Shown here one piece after another: positions 54,803-63,988 of a DNA stretch of 64,000 nucleotides (position 1 is the stretch's first letter; every line of letters starts with the position of its first letter). Origin of the DNA: JAIEPX01 sp963725255 (GTDB lineage: Bacteria > Pseudomonadota > Gammaproteobacteria > JAIEPX01); the NCBI GenBank assembly GCA_963725255.1, contig CAVRXV010000008.1, forward strand, positions 62,001 through 126,000. The letters run 5' to 3'. The notes beneath the pieces were generated by a model. The model was given only the letters and a program-made list of their open reading frames with translations, made no database searches and was not told where the DNA came from. The position numbers were made by a program, and so were the translations under genes.

Positions 54803-55348
54803 GAGGTCAAATCTCCATTTGACGATCTCATGGTTTCTTTGTGGCGCTTGTTCACCACTATTTTCTGCTGCAAAAATTAACGATTGCAAGGCTTCGATGT
54901 ATTTTTCACGATATTTTTTGGTTTGGTTAATTTTAACTCAAAATGATATGCCGCACTACTGTCAGTTTGTTAGCACTTTATACCTATCATTTCGGATATC
55001 TCAGTTAGCTTGTAACCAAAATTTTTTTTTTGCAATTAGTATCGCGAAGTTTCTGGCATTATTGGTTCCTCGCTTGAAATTTTGAATCTTCGAAATGTTC
55101 TCGTTAAATACTAATGAAGTGGTAGTTATTATTTCAATCAGTGATTCCATTAAAATCTTTCTGTCTGCTATCTCGAGGCAGAGTGATTGATAATTTATAG
55201 TTGATTTTATTTTTTTAACGAAATCTGTGCCAATAATTTGCGACATCTGTTCTGATGAAAAATATTTCTCAATATCTATTTGGCTGTCTTCAAACATGAA
55301 TTGTCTAAACAAAACTGAAAAATTATCACTAAATGGAGATTTGACCCC
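54803..55348. repeat. Long repeat with C-terminal gene fragment, copy 3, bounded by inverted ends
   Basis: Ends GAGGTCAAATCTCCATTT and AAATGGAGATTTGACCCC are inverted copies. The first ~175 bases match copies 1 and 2; the encoded C-terminus is badly decayed (a stop and a 1-base shift in the KCYQTVSSAAYHFE region). The remaining ~370 bases hold most of the reading frame at 55001-55387. Thus, the same ends bracket different contents in copies 2 and 3. Confidence 0.78.
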
Positions 55349-55387
55349 CACAAATTGGACCCCAATTGTGTGACGAGAGGCCAACAA
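55001..55387 (-). pseudogene. Reading frame of unknown function, probably a gene fragment
   Basis: A 128-codon frame beginning at TTG with no ribosome site. The first ~19 codons run through repeat sequence (the 55331-55348 end), so the genuine start is missing or lies at the internal ATG at 55297, also without a Shine-Dalgarno. The body is helical (Ile, Lys, Glu, Ser). It is likely the 3' part of a gene cut by the repeat. No family recognised. Confidence 0.4.
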
Positions 55388-55446
55388 ATTATGTTAGCTA
55401 GATTGTAACACCTAATGGTACGGTTGTTGTAAGATAGCAAAGGAAA

Positions 55447-55480
55447 GGAAAGGTGTCAGATCTTAGATCTGACACCTTTC
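55447..55480. repeat. Palindromic repeat, minimal copy
   Basis: AAAGGTGTCAGATC followed at once by TTAGATCTGACACCTTT: both ends with the core almost gone. It lies upstream of the 55611 gene. Confidence 0.8.
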
Positions 55481-55610
55481 TCTTGCTGTCTTTCTTCGCA
55501 CCTTTCATTGAGAATTCTATTCGATTTAGAGGCTCGAATCCTTGACATGCAATTTTTACATTGATGGCCTATAATCAAGATACATGTGTTAATCATATAG
55601 GGGGCTAACT

Positions 55611-56219
55611 ATGGGCATTATAGCAGCAATTCACTGGCACGGATCTGGAAATGACAAGGTTCTCAGTTGCATGATTGTGGATGAATTAACCTTTGAGATC
55701 TATTTTGGTCCGAAAAAGTATATAATGCCAGTTGATGATGATAAGTTCAATATAAAAGTAAATGAAATTATCAAATTGTTTTTCGATAAAGTTAGAGAAA
55801 TAAATAAGATTTACAAAAGCGATATCAAATTCGAGTATAAAATTGTTGGTAATTTCCAGACAGGTATTCGTTATAATACGAGATTAGACAAGCCATCAGT
55901 TAAAACAGATTATGTGGATATGGTCTTTAGTGACTCATTTATTAAAATACAAAGTGAAAATTTTAGATGTTCTAAGAAAAGATTAAGATCAGATCTATCA
56001 GGGGTCGCGTTACAGAGATTTAAGAAAAAACTTATTGAGTATGGATTGATTAATTCGATTAATAAGGATAAGTATAGGTGGCACTTGTGGGCTTTGGCTC
56101 TGCATGCAACCAATGGGAGATATGAGGTGCAACTAAAAAAATTGTGTAAAGCTACAAAGGCAGAAGTCGACCTGGAAAACATTCAGAAGTCTGATGAATT
56201 AAAGAAAATGAGAGCCTAA
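55611..56219 (+). CDS. Protein of unknown function
   Basis: A 202-residue soluble, Lys-rich, AT-rich protein starting MGIIAAIHWHGSGNDKVLS, with GGGGGC upstream. The first ~60 residues look beta-rich and the last ~70 helical and basic. No family recognised. It is convergent with, and overlaps by ~68 bases, the small minus-strand gene that follows. Its low GC suggests recent acquisition. Confidence 0.6.
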   Translation: MGIIAAIHWHGSGNDKVLSCMIVDELTFEIYFGPKKYIMPVDDDKFNIKVNEIIKLFFDKVREINKIYKSDIKFEYKIVGNFQTGIRYNTRLDKPSVKTDYVDMVFSDSFIKIQSENFRCSKKRLRSDLSGVALQRFKKKLIEYGLINSINKDKYRWHLWALALHATNGRYEVQLKKLCKATKAEVDLENIQKSDELKKMRA

Positions 56220-56478
56220 TTATTGCATTAATCTTGTGGCAGAGTGTTTTGTGTGTGAGTGAATTTTTGTTGCTATTATTTATGACTTCGTATGAAAATT
56301 TAATCATATTGAGTAACTCAAGCTGTCGCTCAAAAACAAGGGGTTCGTCTTTAGATGCCACGGCATTCTCTAGATTACTAATTGTGCCTTTTAATTTAAG
56401 GAAAGCCTCAGCAATTGGAATACTTTCGTTTGTAATTGTATAAACTGAATTTTTATTTTTAAGCATGCAGATAGACAT
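56152..56478 (-). CDS. Small helical protein, second of a two-gene cluster
   Basis: A 108-residue helical, probably soluble protein. The start lies 1 base after the stop of the upstream gene on the same strand. The last ~22 codons overlap the convergent gene at 55611-56219, so the annotated C-terminus may be shorter in practice. No family recognised. Confidence 0.5.
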   Translation of the reverse strand: MSICMLKNKNSVYTITNESIPIAEAFLKLKGTISNLENAVASKDEPLVFERQLELLNMIKFSYEVINNSNKNSLTHKTLCHKINAIIRLSFSLIHQTSECFPGRLLPL

Positions 56479-56479
56479 C

Positions 56480-57097
56480 CTATTTATCCTGTTTTTTAGT
56501 TTTGAATAATTTTTCAGAGGCCCACTTATAAAATGTATTGGCTAGATTCTTAACTATCGTGCATAGAAATGTTAATAAGACTAAATTAACTGCCGCTGGA
56601 AGAGTCGGTATATTAGACAAAAATCCATAATAGCTTGTTTTAATTTGAGATGCTTTTAAATTGTTTTTAGTCTTAATTGAATTGAGCTCTTGAGTTGAAA
56701 TATGTTGATCTAGCGAATCTTTAGTTATAGTAGGAGTTTGTCGAAGGTCTTCGTGCAAGATCAGGCCTTGACTTTCAGTGTATTGCTTACTTGATTTATT
56801 AATGTCAGTAGCCGATGTTACTGCTTTGTCATTATATGTGCTATTAATCATTTTTTCTTTGTTTATTATTTCAGATAATTGTGTATTGTGCTTCATGTCA
56901 TAATCATTCACTTCTTTCATCGATATGCCCTTGGGGTGTTCTAGTAAAAGACCATCGATAATCATATTTTGGGATTGATATCGTTGAATTTTATCATCAC
57001 GATTTTTTTCAGTTATTTCCAGCATTTCTCGAAATGACAAGGTTAGTATATAGCCAATAATAATAATGAGAGCTATATTAATAACTAAAGATTTCAA
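56480..57097 (-). CDS. Two-span membrane protein of unknown function
   Basis: A 205-residue protein with a hydrophobic N-terminus (IALIIIIGYILTL, residues ~7-19), a ~140-residue polar middle rich in Lys, Ser, Thr and Gln, a second span (LPAAVNLVLLTFLCTIV, ~167-183) and a short basic tail. The layout recalls anchored periplasmic or cytoplasmic tethers but matches nothing I know. It forms an operon with the next small gene. Confidence 0.55.
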   Translation of the reverse strand: MKSLVINIALIIIIGYILTLSFREMLEITEKNRDDKIQRYQSQNMIIDGLLLEHPKGISMKEVNDYDMKHNTQLSEIINKEKMINSTYNDKAVTSATDINKSSKQYTESQGLILHEDLRQTPTITKDSLDQHISTQELNSIKTKNNLKASQIKTSYYGFLSNIPTLPAAVNLVLLTFLCTIVKNLANTFYKWASEKLFKTKKQDK

Positions 57098-57654
57098 TGA
57101 TGTCCCCTGAGTAGATAATGTTTCAAAAACGATCTATAACATAGCTATGAATTAATTCGAAGTTTGAGCCAGTCTAGCCATATATTTAAAGGTGCTGTGC
57201 GTCCAACAGAATTGAGCAGCGTCGAAATGCTAGCTCCCTCTAACTTCCACATGTGCGGTGTGCACTAATGGGTGGAGTATAGCTGTAAAGATTGCGATTT
57301 TCAATCCAACATCAATGCAAGAAAGACTGCGCCCCTTGCTTTTTTTCTAATAATTAAGCTTCACCTTTCACAGAAGTGATTTTCTTAAAGCGGTTCATAT
57401 ATAATGCTACCTTACTACAAACACTGAATCGCACAATGGCACATATACGGTATCAATCCATGATAGAATTAAAGCATGGGGCTCTATACATTAGCTATAA
57501 TAATTTGTTGTTTAGTAATGAGAGCATGTTTTACTCTTGCGCTAAGGGGCATAAAGCGAGTTCAAATATTTATGAGTTTTTTATCGGTGGAGATATCGAT
57601 TATGATATTGCAAAAAAATGATATCAAAGAAGTTTCGCCCAATTCTTGGGAAAA
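57098..57654. other. Gap with no convincing gene
   Basis: About 550 bases. Two short overlapping frames (57376-57621 and 57476-57760) lack ribosome sites. The second runs into the palindrome, and neither matches a family. A gene remnant is possible, but nothing specific can be claimed. Confidence 0.4.
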
Positions 57655-57707
57655 GGGGGCAGATCTAACATTGAAACCTGGTTTCAATGTTAGATCTGCC
57701 CCCTTTT
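57655..57707. repeat. Perfect palindromic repeat
   Basis: GGGGGCAGATCTAACATTGA and its complement with a short centre (AACCTGGTT, itself palindromic). It is followed by TTTTCC, so on the plus strand it could also terminate transcription. It lies upstream of the Fic gene. Confidence 0.92.
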
Positions 57708-58190
57708 CCGCTCGCTTTCCTGCTCGGTTTGACCCCCCTATTGTGCCAATTGACCCTTGAGTAGTTACTTGTCCTTATCTTTCTTAATACTCTTGACTAA
57801 GAAAGATTAGGCTGCTATTCTTTCTTAGTGAAGAAGGCTAAGAAAAGATACGGCATATATTTTTTTAGTTATATACCTTAGGTAAAGATAATTTATGAAT
57901 CAAAGAATAGGAACTTACATATCCCAAACGGTGGCTGGCGAGCCTTTCAAGGCTTATGTACCTCCGAAATTACCTCCAAAGCCCCCCCTGGATTTAGTAA
58001 AGTTATATCCGTATCTTGAAAAAGCAACATTAGAACTTGCTAAGTTAAACGCGAGTTGCAAATCAATTCCTAATCCCTCGTTGTTTATATATATGTATGT
58101 TCGAAAAGAGGCTTTATTATCAAGTCAAATTGAAGGGACACAAAGTTCACTTTCAGATTTGATGCTATTTGAACATCATCAGAAACCAAA

Positions 58191-58193
58191 GGT
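58191..58193. other. 3-bp target-site duplication (left), repeated at 59433-59435
   Basis: GGT precedes the IS end TGATCTGACC at 58194 and GGT follows the other end AGCAGATCA at 59432. A 3-bp duplication is normal for IS3 elements and shows insertion by transposition. Confidence 0.9.
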
Positions 58194-58258
58194 TGATCTG
58201 ACCCCGTTTCAAAGGACACTAAGTTTGATAAACTTAAGGGAATCAAAGAGGTGTCAAG

Positions 58259-58543
58259 ATGAAAAGGAAAACGGACAAACTATTTCGAGCAGAGGCAGTG
58301 AAATTAGCACTGTCGTCACCGCAGCCATATGCTAAAACAGCGAGAGACTTAGGGATACACCAGGTCACTCTCTATTCATGGATTAATCAGCATCGTAACG
58401 ATCAGACCCAAGAGACCGTTGGTGAAAGCCAGGTAGATGTTGTAGAAGAGAATCGACGATTAAAGATGGAGATATTGCGCTTGAAGGAGGAGCGCGACAT
58501 ATTAAAAAAGGCCGCAAAGTTCTTTGCGAACGAATTGAAATGA
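58259..58543 (+). CDS. IS3-family OrfA, copy 2
   Basis: A 94-residue HTH protein identical to copy 1. The slip site ATTAAAAAAGGCC lies at about 58502-58514, and the -1 frame stays open from there into OrfB. Confidence 0.94.
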   Translation: MKRKTDKLFRAEAVKLALSSPQPYAKTARDLGIHQVTLYSWINQHRNDQTQETVGESQVDVVEENRRLKMEILRLKEERDILKKAAKFFANELK

Positions 58544-59400
58544 AGTATCAATTTGTGGAAGAGAAGCGCAAAGAACACTCGATTAACATCCTGTGTCACG
58601 TTTTAGAAATAAGCCGAAGCGGCTTTTATGCGTGGTTATCACGACCTGTGAGCGATCGAGAAGAATCGAATCAGCAATTATTGTTAAAGATCCGTGAGAG
58701 TCATGAAAGAAGTCGAGAGACGTATGGATATCGTCGCATATACTATGATCTACATGCAGAATTAAAAACACTCGGAAAAAACCGAGTTTTTAGGCTGATG
58801 CAGCATTATGGCATAAGAGCGAAAACGAAAAGGAAATTTAAAATGACGACGGATTCAAATCATAGTAAACCCATAAGCGATAATAAATTAAATCGAGAGT
58901 TTACCGCTAACAAACCAAATCAGCGCTGGGTCTCTGATATTACGTATATTCCGACGATGGAAGGATGGTTGTATTTATCGGTGATCATGGATTTATTTTC
59001 TAGGAAAATCATAGGGTGGTCGATGGATAGCAGGATGAAAGAAGATATCACGCTGAATGCTTTAAGAATGGCGTTATTTAAGCGAAAAATATCAGGTGGA
59101 GTATTGTTACATTCTGATCGTGGAAGTCAGTATGCAGCGAATGAATATCAGGGATTATTGAAGGATAATGATATTGAATGCAGTATGAGTCGAAAAGGGA
59201 ACTGCTGGGATAATGCGGTAGTAGAAAGCTTTTTTCACACACTGAAAGTTGAGTGCACGCACCATGAAAGCTTTAAAACGAGAGAGGAGGCAAAGAGAGT
59301 TATTTTTGAATATATTGAGGTTTTTTACAATAGACAACGTAGGCATTCTACGATAAATTACAACACGCCTGCTCAATATGAATTAATGTATGCTTGTTAG
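58540..59400 (+). CDS. IS3-family transposase OrfB, copy 2
   Basis: A 286-residue DDE transposase identical to copy 1. The ATG overlaps the OrfA stop (ATGA). With the A6G slip site upstream, both a free OrfB and an OrfAB fusion are possible; in IS3 elements the fusion is the active transposase. Confidence 0.95.
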   Translation: MKYQFVEEKRKEHSINILCHVLEISRSGFYAWLSRPVSDREESNQQLLLKIRESHERSRETYGYRRIYYDLHAELKTLGKNRVFRLMQHYGIRAKTKRKFKMTTDSNHSKPISDNKLNREFTANKPNQRWVSDITYIPTMEGWLYLSVIMDLFSRKIIGWSMDSRMKEDITLNALRMALFKRKISGGVLLHSDRGSQYAANEYQGLLKDNDIECSMSRKGNCWDNAVVESFFHTLKVECTHHESFKTREEAKRVIFEYIEVFYNRQRRHSTINYNTPAQYELMYAC

Positions 59401-60298
59401 AGGTTGGTGTCCACGAAATCGGGAGCAGATCAGGTTTCATTGGAAGACGTCGAAGAGGTTTCTCAATATGTAAAAGCAATTCACTATGGTATTTTAAGAT
59501 TGAAAGAAAATTTCCCTTTGTCTCTTCGATTGTTGCGAGAAATACATGGTGTTTTACTTTCTGGTACACGTGGCGCTAGTAAACTTCCTGGTGAGTTTAG
59601 GCGTTCTCAAAATTGGATTGGTGGGACCAGACCAGGTAATGCATTGTATGTTCCACCTCCTGTGACTCACTTAAATCAGTGCTTATCAGATTTTGAGAAC
59701 TTTTTACAAGATAAAAGTTTACCAGTTTTAATAAGAGCAGGCTTAATACATGTTCAATTTGAAACCATTCATCCATTTTTAGATGGTAATGGTAGACTGG
59801 GTAGATTATTAGTTACACTATTACTTTCTGACAATCAGATTCTAGATGAACCAATTTTGTATTTAAGTCTTTATTTAAAGCAAAATCGTCGACTTTATTA
59901 TGATTTGCTACAAGAAGTTCGTACGAAAGGTACTTGGGAAACTTGGCTGGTATTCTTTTTGGAAGGCATTTATAAGTCTGCTCAGCAAGCCATTCAAACG
60001 GCGAATAACGTTAATAAATTGTTTGAGCAAGATCTGGGTAAAATATCTACCTTAGGTAGGGCAAGATTTTCTTGTGAAAAAGTATTTGAATACATGAAAC
60101 GTTTACCTCAAGTCAGCGTTCCATTACTTGAAAGTGAATTGAAAATATCAGCACCAACAGTAAGGAACGCTTTAGAGTCGATGGAAAAACTAGGAATATT
60201 GCAAGAAATCAGTGGTAAAAAGCGTGATCGAATATACGGTTATCGAAAATATCTTGAAATTCTAGAATTTGGAACAGATCCCCTATAAATGAAATATG

Positions 60299-61198
60299 TT
60301 AGTAAAACACCACACAATTTAGTTGATGAACCCATGATGGGATTTTGAGTTCTTTGTTCATTCTGAGATCAAGTTTTTCAAGTTTATTTAGATTTAAAAT
60401 GCTTTCGGGTAGGTGAGTCAACTGATTATTACGACAATCAAGAAATCGAAGATTCTTCAAGTCGCCAATAGAATCGGGTAGATGAGTCACACAATTTAAT
60501 CTTAGGTCTAAATCCGTTAAGTTTTTCATGGCACCGATTTCGTTGGGCAAGGTTTTAATTTTATTGTTTGAGAGAACTAGTTTTTTCAAGTTGTGTAGTG
60601 CTGTTAATGAGTCAGGCAGTTTTTCGAGTGAATTATCGTTGAGATGTAATTCACGCAATGATTTTAATGCGGATACTGAGTCTGGGATCAGTTTCATTTT
60701 ATTGTTGTACACACGTAATTCAAGTAAGTTTTGTAATGATAAGATGGATTCTGGAATCAATGAAAATTGGTTATAGGTAATGTTAAGATAAATTAGGTTG
60801 TTGAGATTAGATAAGCTGTTAGGTAGTTGTGATAATTGATTACCTCCAACCAATAAGTACTGTAGATTATAGAGTTCACCTAATGTTTCAGGTATATTTT
60901 TGATTTGATTGTGCTGAATGTCGAGTACTTCAAGTTGATTAAGTTGGCCTATTAGCGGTGAAATTTCAGTGATTTTGTTAGCGCTTAAGTTGAGTCTTTT
61001 TAAAGTTGTGAGATTATATAAAAAATCGGGTATAATACTAATATTATTTTTGTATAAACTGAGAATCGCTAAATTATTAATATTTTGAATTGATTCGTCA
61101 ATGCTCAAAAGATTATTTTCTTCGGCATAATACGCTGCTGTACTATCAGCACCGTGTGAAAATTCGATTAATTTATTGACTGAAAAAGTGCTAGTCAT
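60299..61198 (-). CDS. Leucine-rich repeat protein
   Basis: A 299-residue protein with about ten 23-residue repeats of the bacterial type LxxLxLxxNxIxxIPxxLxxLxx (for example LKRLNLSANKITEISPLIG), from residue ~45 to the end. There is a short N-terminal cap and no signal peptide or other domain. The final repeat ends LKIPSWVHQLNCVVFY. LRR-only proteins in intracellular bacteria are often secreted and bind host proteins, but this one is encoded 8 bases into the end of an ABC transporter gene, so the two may be co-expressed. Role unknown. Confidence 0.85.
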   Translation of the reverse strand: MTSTFSVNKLIEFSHGADSTAAYYAEENNLLSIDESIQNINNLAILSLYKNNISIIPDFLYNLTTLKRLNLSANKITEISPLIGQLNQLEVLDIQHNQIKNIPETLGELYNLQYLLVGGNQLSQLPNSLSNLNNLIYLNITYNQFSLIPESILSLQNLLELRVYNNKMKLIPDSVSALKSLRELHLNDNSLEKLPDSLTALHNLKKLVLSNNKIKTLPNEIGAMKNLTDLDLRLNCVTHLPDSIGDLKNLRFLDCRNNQLTHLPESILNLNKLEKLDLRMNKELKIPSWVHQLNCVVFY

Positions 61199-62969
61199 TA
61201 TTGGCCTTTGTCATATCTTGTAAGAAGCCGCCCACTTGTGAATCCCAGAGAGCTTTATAAACGCCGTTTAATTTTAAAAGCTCTTGGTGAGTGCCATCTT
61301 CAATTATCCTGCCGTGTTCGAATACCAGTATTCGATCCATATGTAAAAGTGTTGATAGTCGATGCGCGATAACGATGGTAGTCGCTTTGTTGGTTTCGAG
61401 CATTTCATTGAGAGATTCTTGGATCAATTTTTCTGTGGGAGTATCGAGTGCGGAAGTCGCTTCATCTAAAATCAAAATAGGTGCATTTTTAAGAATGGCG
61501 CGAGCGATGGCTATGCGTTGTCTTTGTCCGCCGCTGACTTTCACGCCTCGTTCGCCGACGATAGAATCATACCCTTTTTGCATTCGCATAATATCGTCAT
61601 GAACACGCGCTTTTTTACAAGCGTCTTTGATTTCATCGAGTGAAGCATCGTATTTAGCCAGTTGCAAATTCTCTAAAATTGAACGGTGAAACATGGTGAT
61701 ATCTTGTGGAATCACAGAAATATTGGCGCGCAGAGATTCTTGTTGAAGGGTATTGATTGGATGATTGTCGAGGAGAATTCGCCCACTTTTGATATCAAAA
61801 TAACGGAGTAAGCATTTAATAAAGGTAGTTTTTCCAGCACCTGATGTTCCTACAATACCTATTCTTTGGCTTGGTTGAATATGCACTGATAAGTTTTTAA
61901 GTACTTCGGACTCATTGCCGCTATAAGAAAATGTTACATCTTCAAATTTTATTTCACCCTTCACATTGGAGATTGGAAGGGCATTGGGCGCATCGACAGT
62001 GTCTTTAGTGACGTTAATAAAAGAAAATGAGGCTTTGGCTGCCGCAATAGCAGGATTAATATTAAAAAGAAGATTTTCGAGAAACGAATCTAAAACGCTA
62101 TGTAAATTCATTGTGGTCATCGCAACAAATGCAAATCCACCGGGCGATATTTGCCCACTTTTAAAAAGATAACTAAGGAGATAAAATTGAACCGCAATCA
62201 TAATTGTTACCATAATGGTATCAGCGTTATCAACAAAATACGCATCGAATTGACGTGTTTTTTTATCCCAATTTTTCCAGCTTGTTATTGCTGGAGTTAA
62301 TTTCAATTTAAATTCATTCAAAATATTACCAATAATTTTAATACCGAAGATATTGGCAATTGAATCATTGATAATACCTAATGCTTGTTGTCTTGCATTG
62401 ACGTACTGCTCTTGTAGTTGAATTTGTTTTTTTAATAGTAATGCAATAATGGGTGAGTAAACCAATATAAATACAATCATGACTAATGCAGGGACAATAT
62501 TGACACGAGCTAAATATATAATGCTGATAATGATCCAGGCGGTATTGCAGAGAGCACGAAAACAAGTATTAAATAATGTCATAATGCTATTTTGAAAATC
62601 AGAAATTTTACTAGAGATTTCACCTGATAAATGAGAGTCAAACCAGTGCAGAGAATGGCCCACAGTTTTTTTGTACATGCTATCAATAATTTCTGCTAAT
62701 AGTCCGGGCCTGTATTTGATATCAAAGAGTCGTTCAATGAAAAACATGCCGTGATGCATGAGCTTATAAAATACGAATAAAATTAATAAAAAACCAACGT
62801 TAGCATTAGAATTCGAAGTTATAGCATCAATTAATTCTTTTATTTTGTAATCAACTGCCACACCAAAAAGAGACGCTATTATGGAAATAGCGATGAGTGC
62901 GATGATGTAAATTTTGTAATTTTTCATCAGTGATTTAAAATAGTCTGTCAAATTATTCGCATCTATCAT
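61191..62969 (-). CDS. ABC exporter, permease-ATPase fusion (ABCB type)
   Basis: A 592-residue half-transporter: six spans in residues ~15-310, then an ATPase domain with Walker A GTSGAGKTT, signature VSGGQRQRIAIARA, Walker B ILILDEATSALD and switch His in VIAHRLSTL. Such proteins dimerise and export lipids, peptides or drugs across the inner membrane. It overlaps the LRR gene by 8 bases, an unusual partner. Substrate unknown. Confidence 0.92.
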   Translation of the reverse strand: MIDANNLTDYFKSLMKNYKIYIIALIAISIIASLFGVAVDYKIKELIDAITSNSNANVGFLLILFVFYKLMHHGMFFIERLFDIKYRPGLLAEIIDSMYKKTVGHSLHWFDSHLSGEISSKISDFQNSIMTLFNTCFRALCNTAWIIISIIYLARVNIVPALVMIVFILVYSPIIALLLKKQIQLQEQYVNARQQALGIINDSIANIFGIKIIGNILNEFKLKLTPAITSWKNWDKKTRQFDAYFVDNADTIMVTIMIAVQFYLLSYLFKSGQISPGGFAFVAMTTMNLHSVLDSFLENLLFNINPAIAAAKASFSFINVTKDTVDAPNALPISNVKGEIKFEDVTFSYSGNESEVLKNLSVHIQPSQRIGIVGTSGAGKTTFIKCLLRYFDIKSGRILLDNHPINTLQQESLRANISVIPQDITMFHRSILENLQLAKYDASLDEIKDACKKARVHDDIMRMQKGYDSIVGERGVKVSGGQRQRIAIARAILKNAPILILDEATSALDTPTEKLIQESLNEMLETNKATTIVIAHRLSTLLHMDRILVFEHGRIIEDGTHQELLKLNGVYKALWDSQVGGFLQDMTKANND

Positions 62970-63184
62970 AGCTATAATTCCGAAGAAGGGTATTTAGGAA
63001 TTGTATGCTTTAGTAAACACCCATACAACTGATTTTTTAATTTTAATCTTGGATGTAGCCAGCAGTTCCTAGTTAAGGAAAATTAATTGCATTTAAAGTA
63101 TTAGAAGAAGCCAATTTTGTTGACTTTTAGTCCGTAATCTGTGAGGATTTACGCTTATAGTTAGCATAATAGATAAAGGTAACA

Positions 63185-63988
63185 ATGTCTCCTAATCATC
63201 CCATTGGCATTTTCGATAGCGGCGTCGGCGGTCTTACGGTACTCAGGGCATTACGTGCAGCGTTGCCCTATGAGCGAATGATTTATTTTGCTGATACAGC
63301 CAATGTTCCTTATGGTGATAAAACGCCTGACCAAATTAAAGCATTTTCAAAGCGAATTTTAAAATGGATGCAAGATGAATTAGGTGTGAAATTAGTCATT
63401 GCTGCGTGTCACACCAGTTCGGCATTAGCCTTAAGTGAAGTCGCCAAAGAATTCAAAATTCCCGTGATTGGAACCATTGATCCTACAGTTGCCGCTATTT
63501 TACAAGACAAAAGGCATTCTCGTGTCGGTATTATAGCTACACCTGCTTCTGCTCAAAATTTGACACACGAGAAAGCGTTGATTCAATCAGGATTCGACGG
63601 AGTGATTCATACAATTCCATGTCGCGAATTTGTGCCCTTGATCGAATCAGGTAAACTTGATGGAAATGAGCTGCACGAGATTACGGAGCACTATCTTGAA
63701 CCTTTCCATGAAATGAATTTGACAACGTTAATTTACGGCTGCACTCATTATCCCTGGATTTCTGATGTCATTGTCCGGTATTTACCCCCTTCAGTAACGT
63801 GTATCGATCCGGCTCACCATATTGTGGCTGAGACGACTCACACATTAATGAATATGGCGCTATTGAATAAAACTGCAGTTAGCCAACATGTTGACTTTTA
63901 TTGTAGTGCTCGACCTGATCAGTTCGCAGAAGTGACAGCCCGTTTTCTTCTGATGCCTACTCCGGATGTGAAATTGAAGACCTTTTAG
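63185..63988 (+). CDS. murI: Glutamate racemase
   Basis: A 267-residue racemase making D-glutamate for peptidoglycan. The start is IFDSGVGGLTVLRAL with Asp11 and Ser12; the two catalytic cysteines are Cys75 in IAACHTSSA and the one in YGCTHYP. Odd: the usual CNT reads CHT, with His in place of the Asn that helps hold substrate. The rest, including YGDKTPDQI and GTIDP, is normal. AGG lies 5-6 bases before the ATG. Confidence 0.95.
   Translation: MSPNHPIGIFDSGVGGLTVLRALRAALPYERMIYFADTANVPYGDKTPDQIKAFSKRILKWMQDELGVKLVIAACHTSSALALSEVAKEFKIPVIGTIDPTVAAILQDKRHSRVGIIATPASAQNLTHEKALIQSGFDGVIHTIPCREFVPLIESGKLDGNELHEITEHYLEPFHEMNLTTLIYGCTHYPWISDVIVRYLPPSVTCIDPAHHIVAETTHTLMNMALLNKTAVSQHVDFYCSARPDQFAEVTARFLLMPTPDVKLKTF

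Larger units (their letters stand above)
58194..59432 (+). mobile_element. IS3-family element A, copy 2, in the Fic gene
   Basis: 1239 bp with inverted ends TGATCTGACCCCG / TGATCTGCTCCCG (11 of 13 match) and a GGT duplication. Its coding sequence is the same as copy 1, so insertion was recent relative to the Fic gene's age, or the copies are kept alike by recombination. Confidence 0.95.
57895..60288 (+). pseudogene. Fic-family protein gene split by IS3 element A
   Basis: Two parts, 57895-58193 and 59436-60288, join exactly in frame when the IS and one GGT are removed (KPK continues as VSLEDVEEV), giving ~383 residues. The N-terminal part has the inhibitory-helix motif LSSQIEGTQSS of the class II Fic_N domain. 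The C-terminal part has the Fic motif HPFLDGNGRLGR with catalytic His, then a winged-helix domain near the end (SVPLLESELKISAPTVRNAL). Intact relatives transfer AMP to target proteins. As it stands the gene is interrupted, though the downstream frame is intact and could be expressed from an internal start. Confidence 0.93.

Noticed and set aside
385..57707. CRISPR array
   Set aside because: The repeats are palindromic, far apart and without regular spacers. No cas genes are present.
57476..57760. Small membrane protein frame upstream of Fic
   Set aside because: No ribosome site, and the second half is translated palindromic repeat. No family match.
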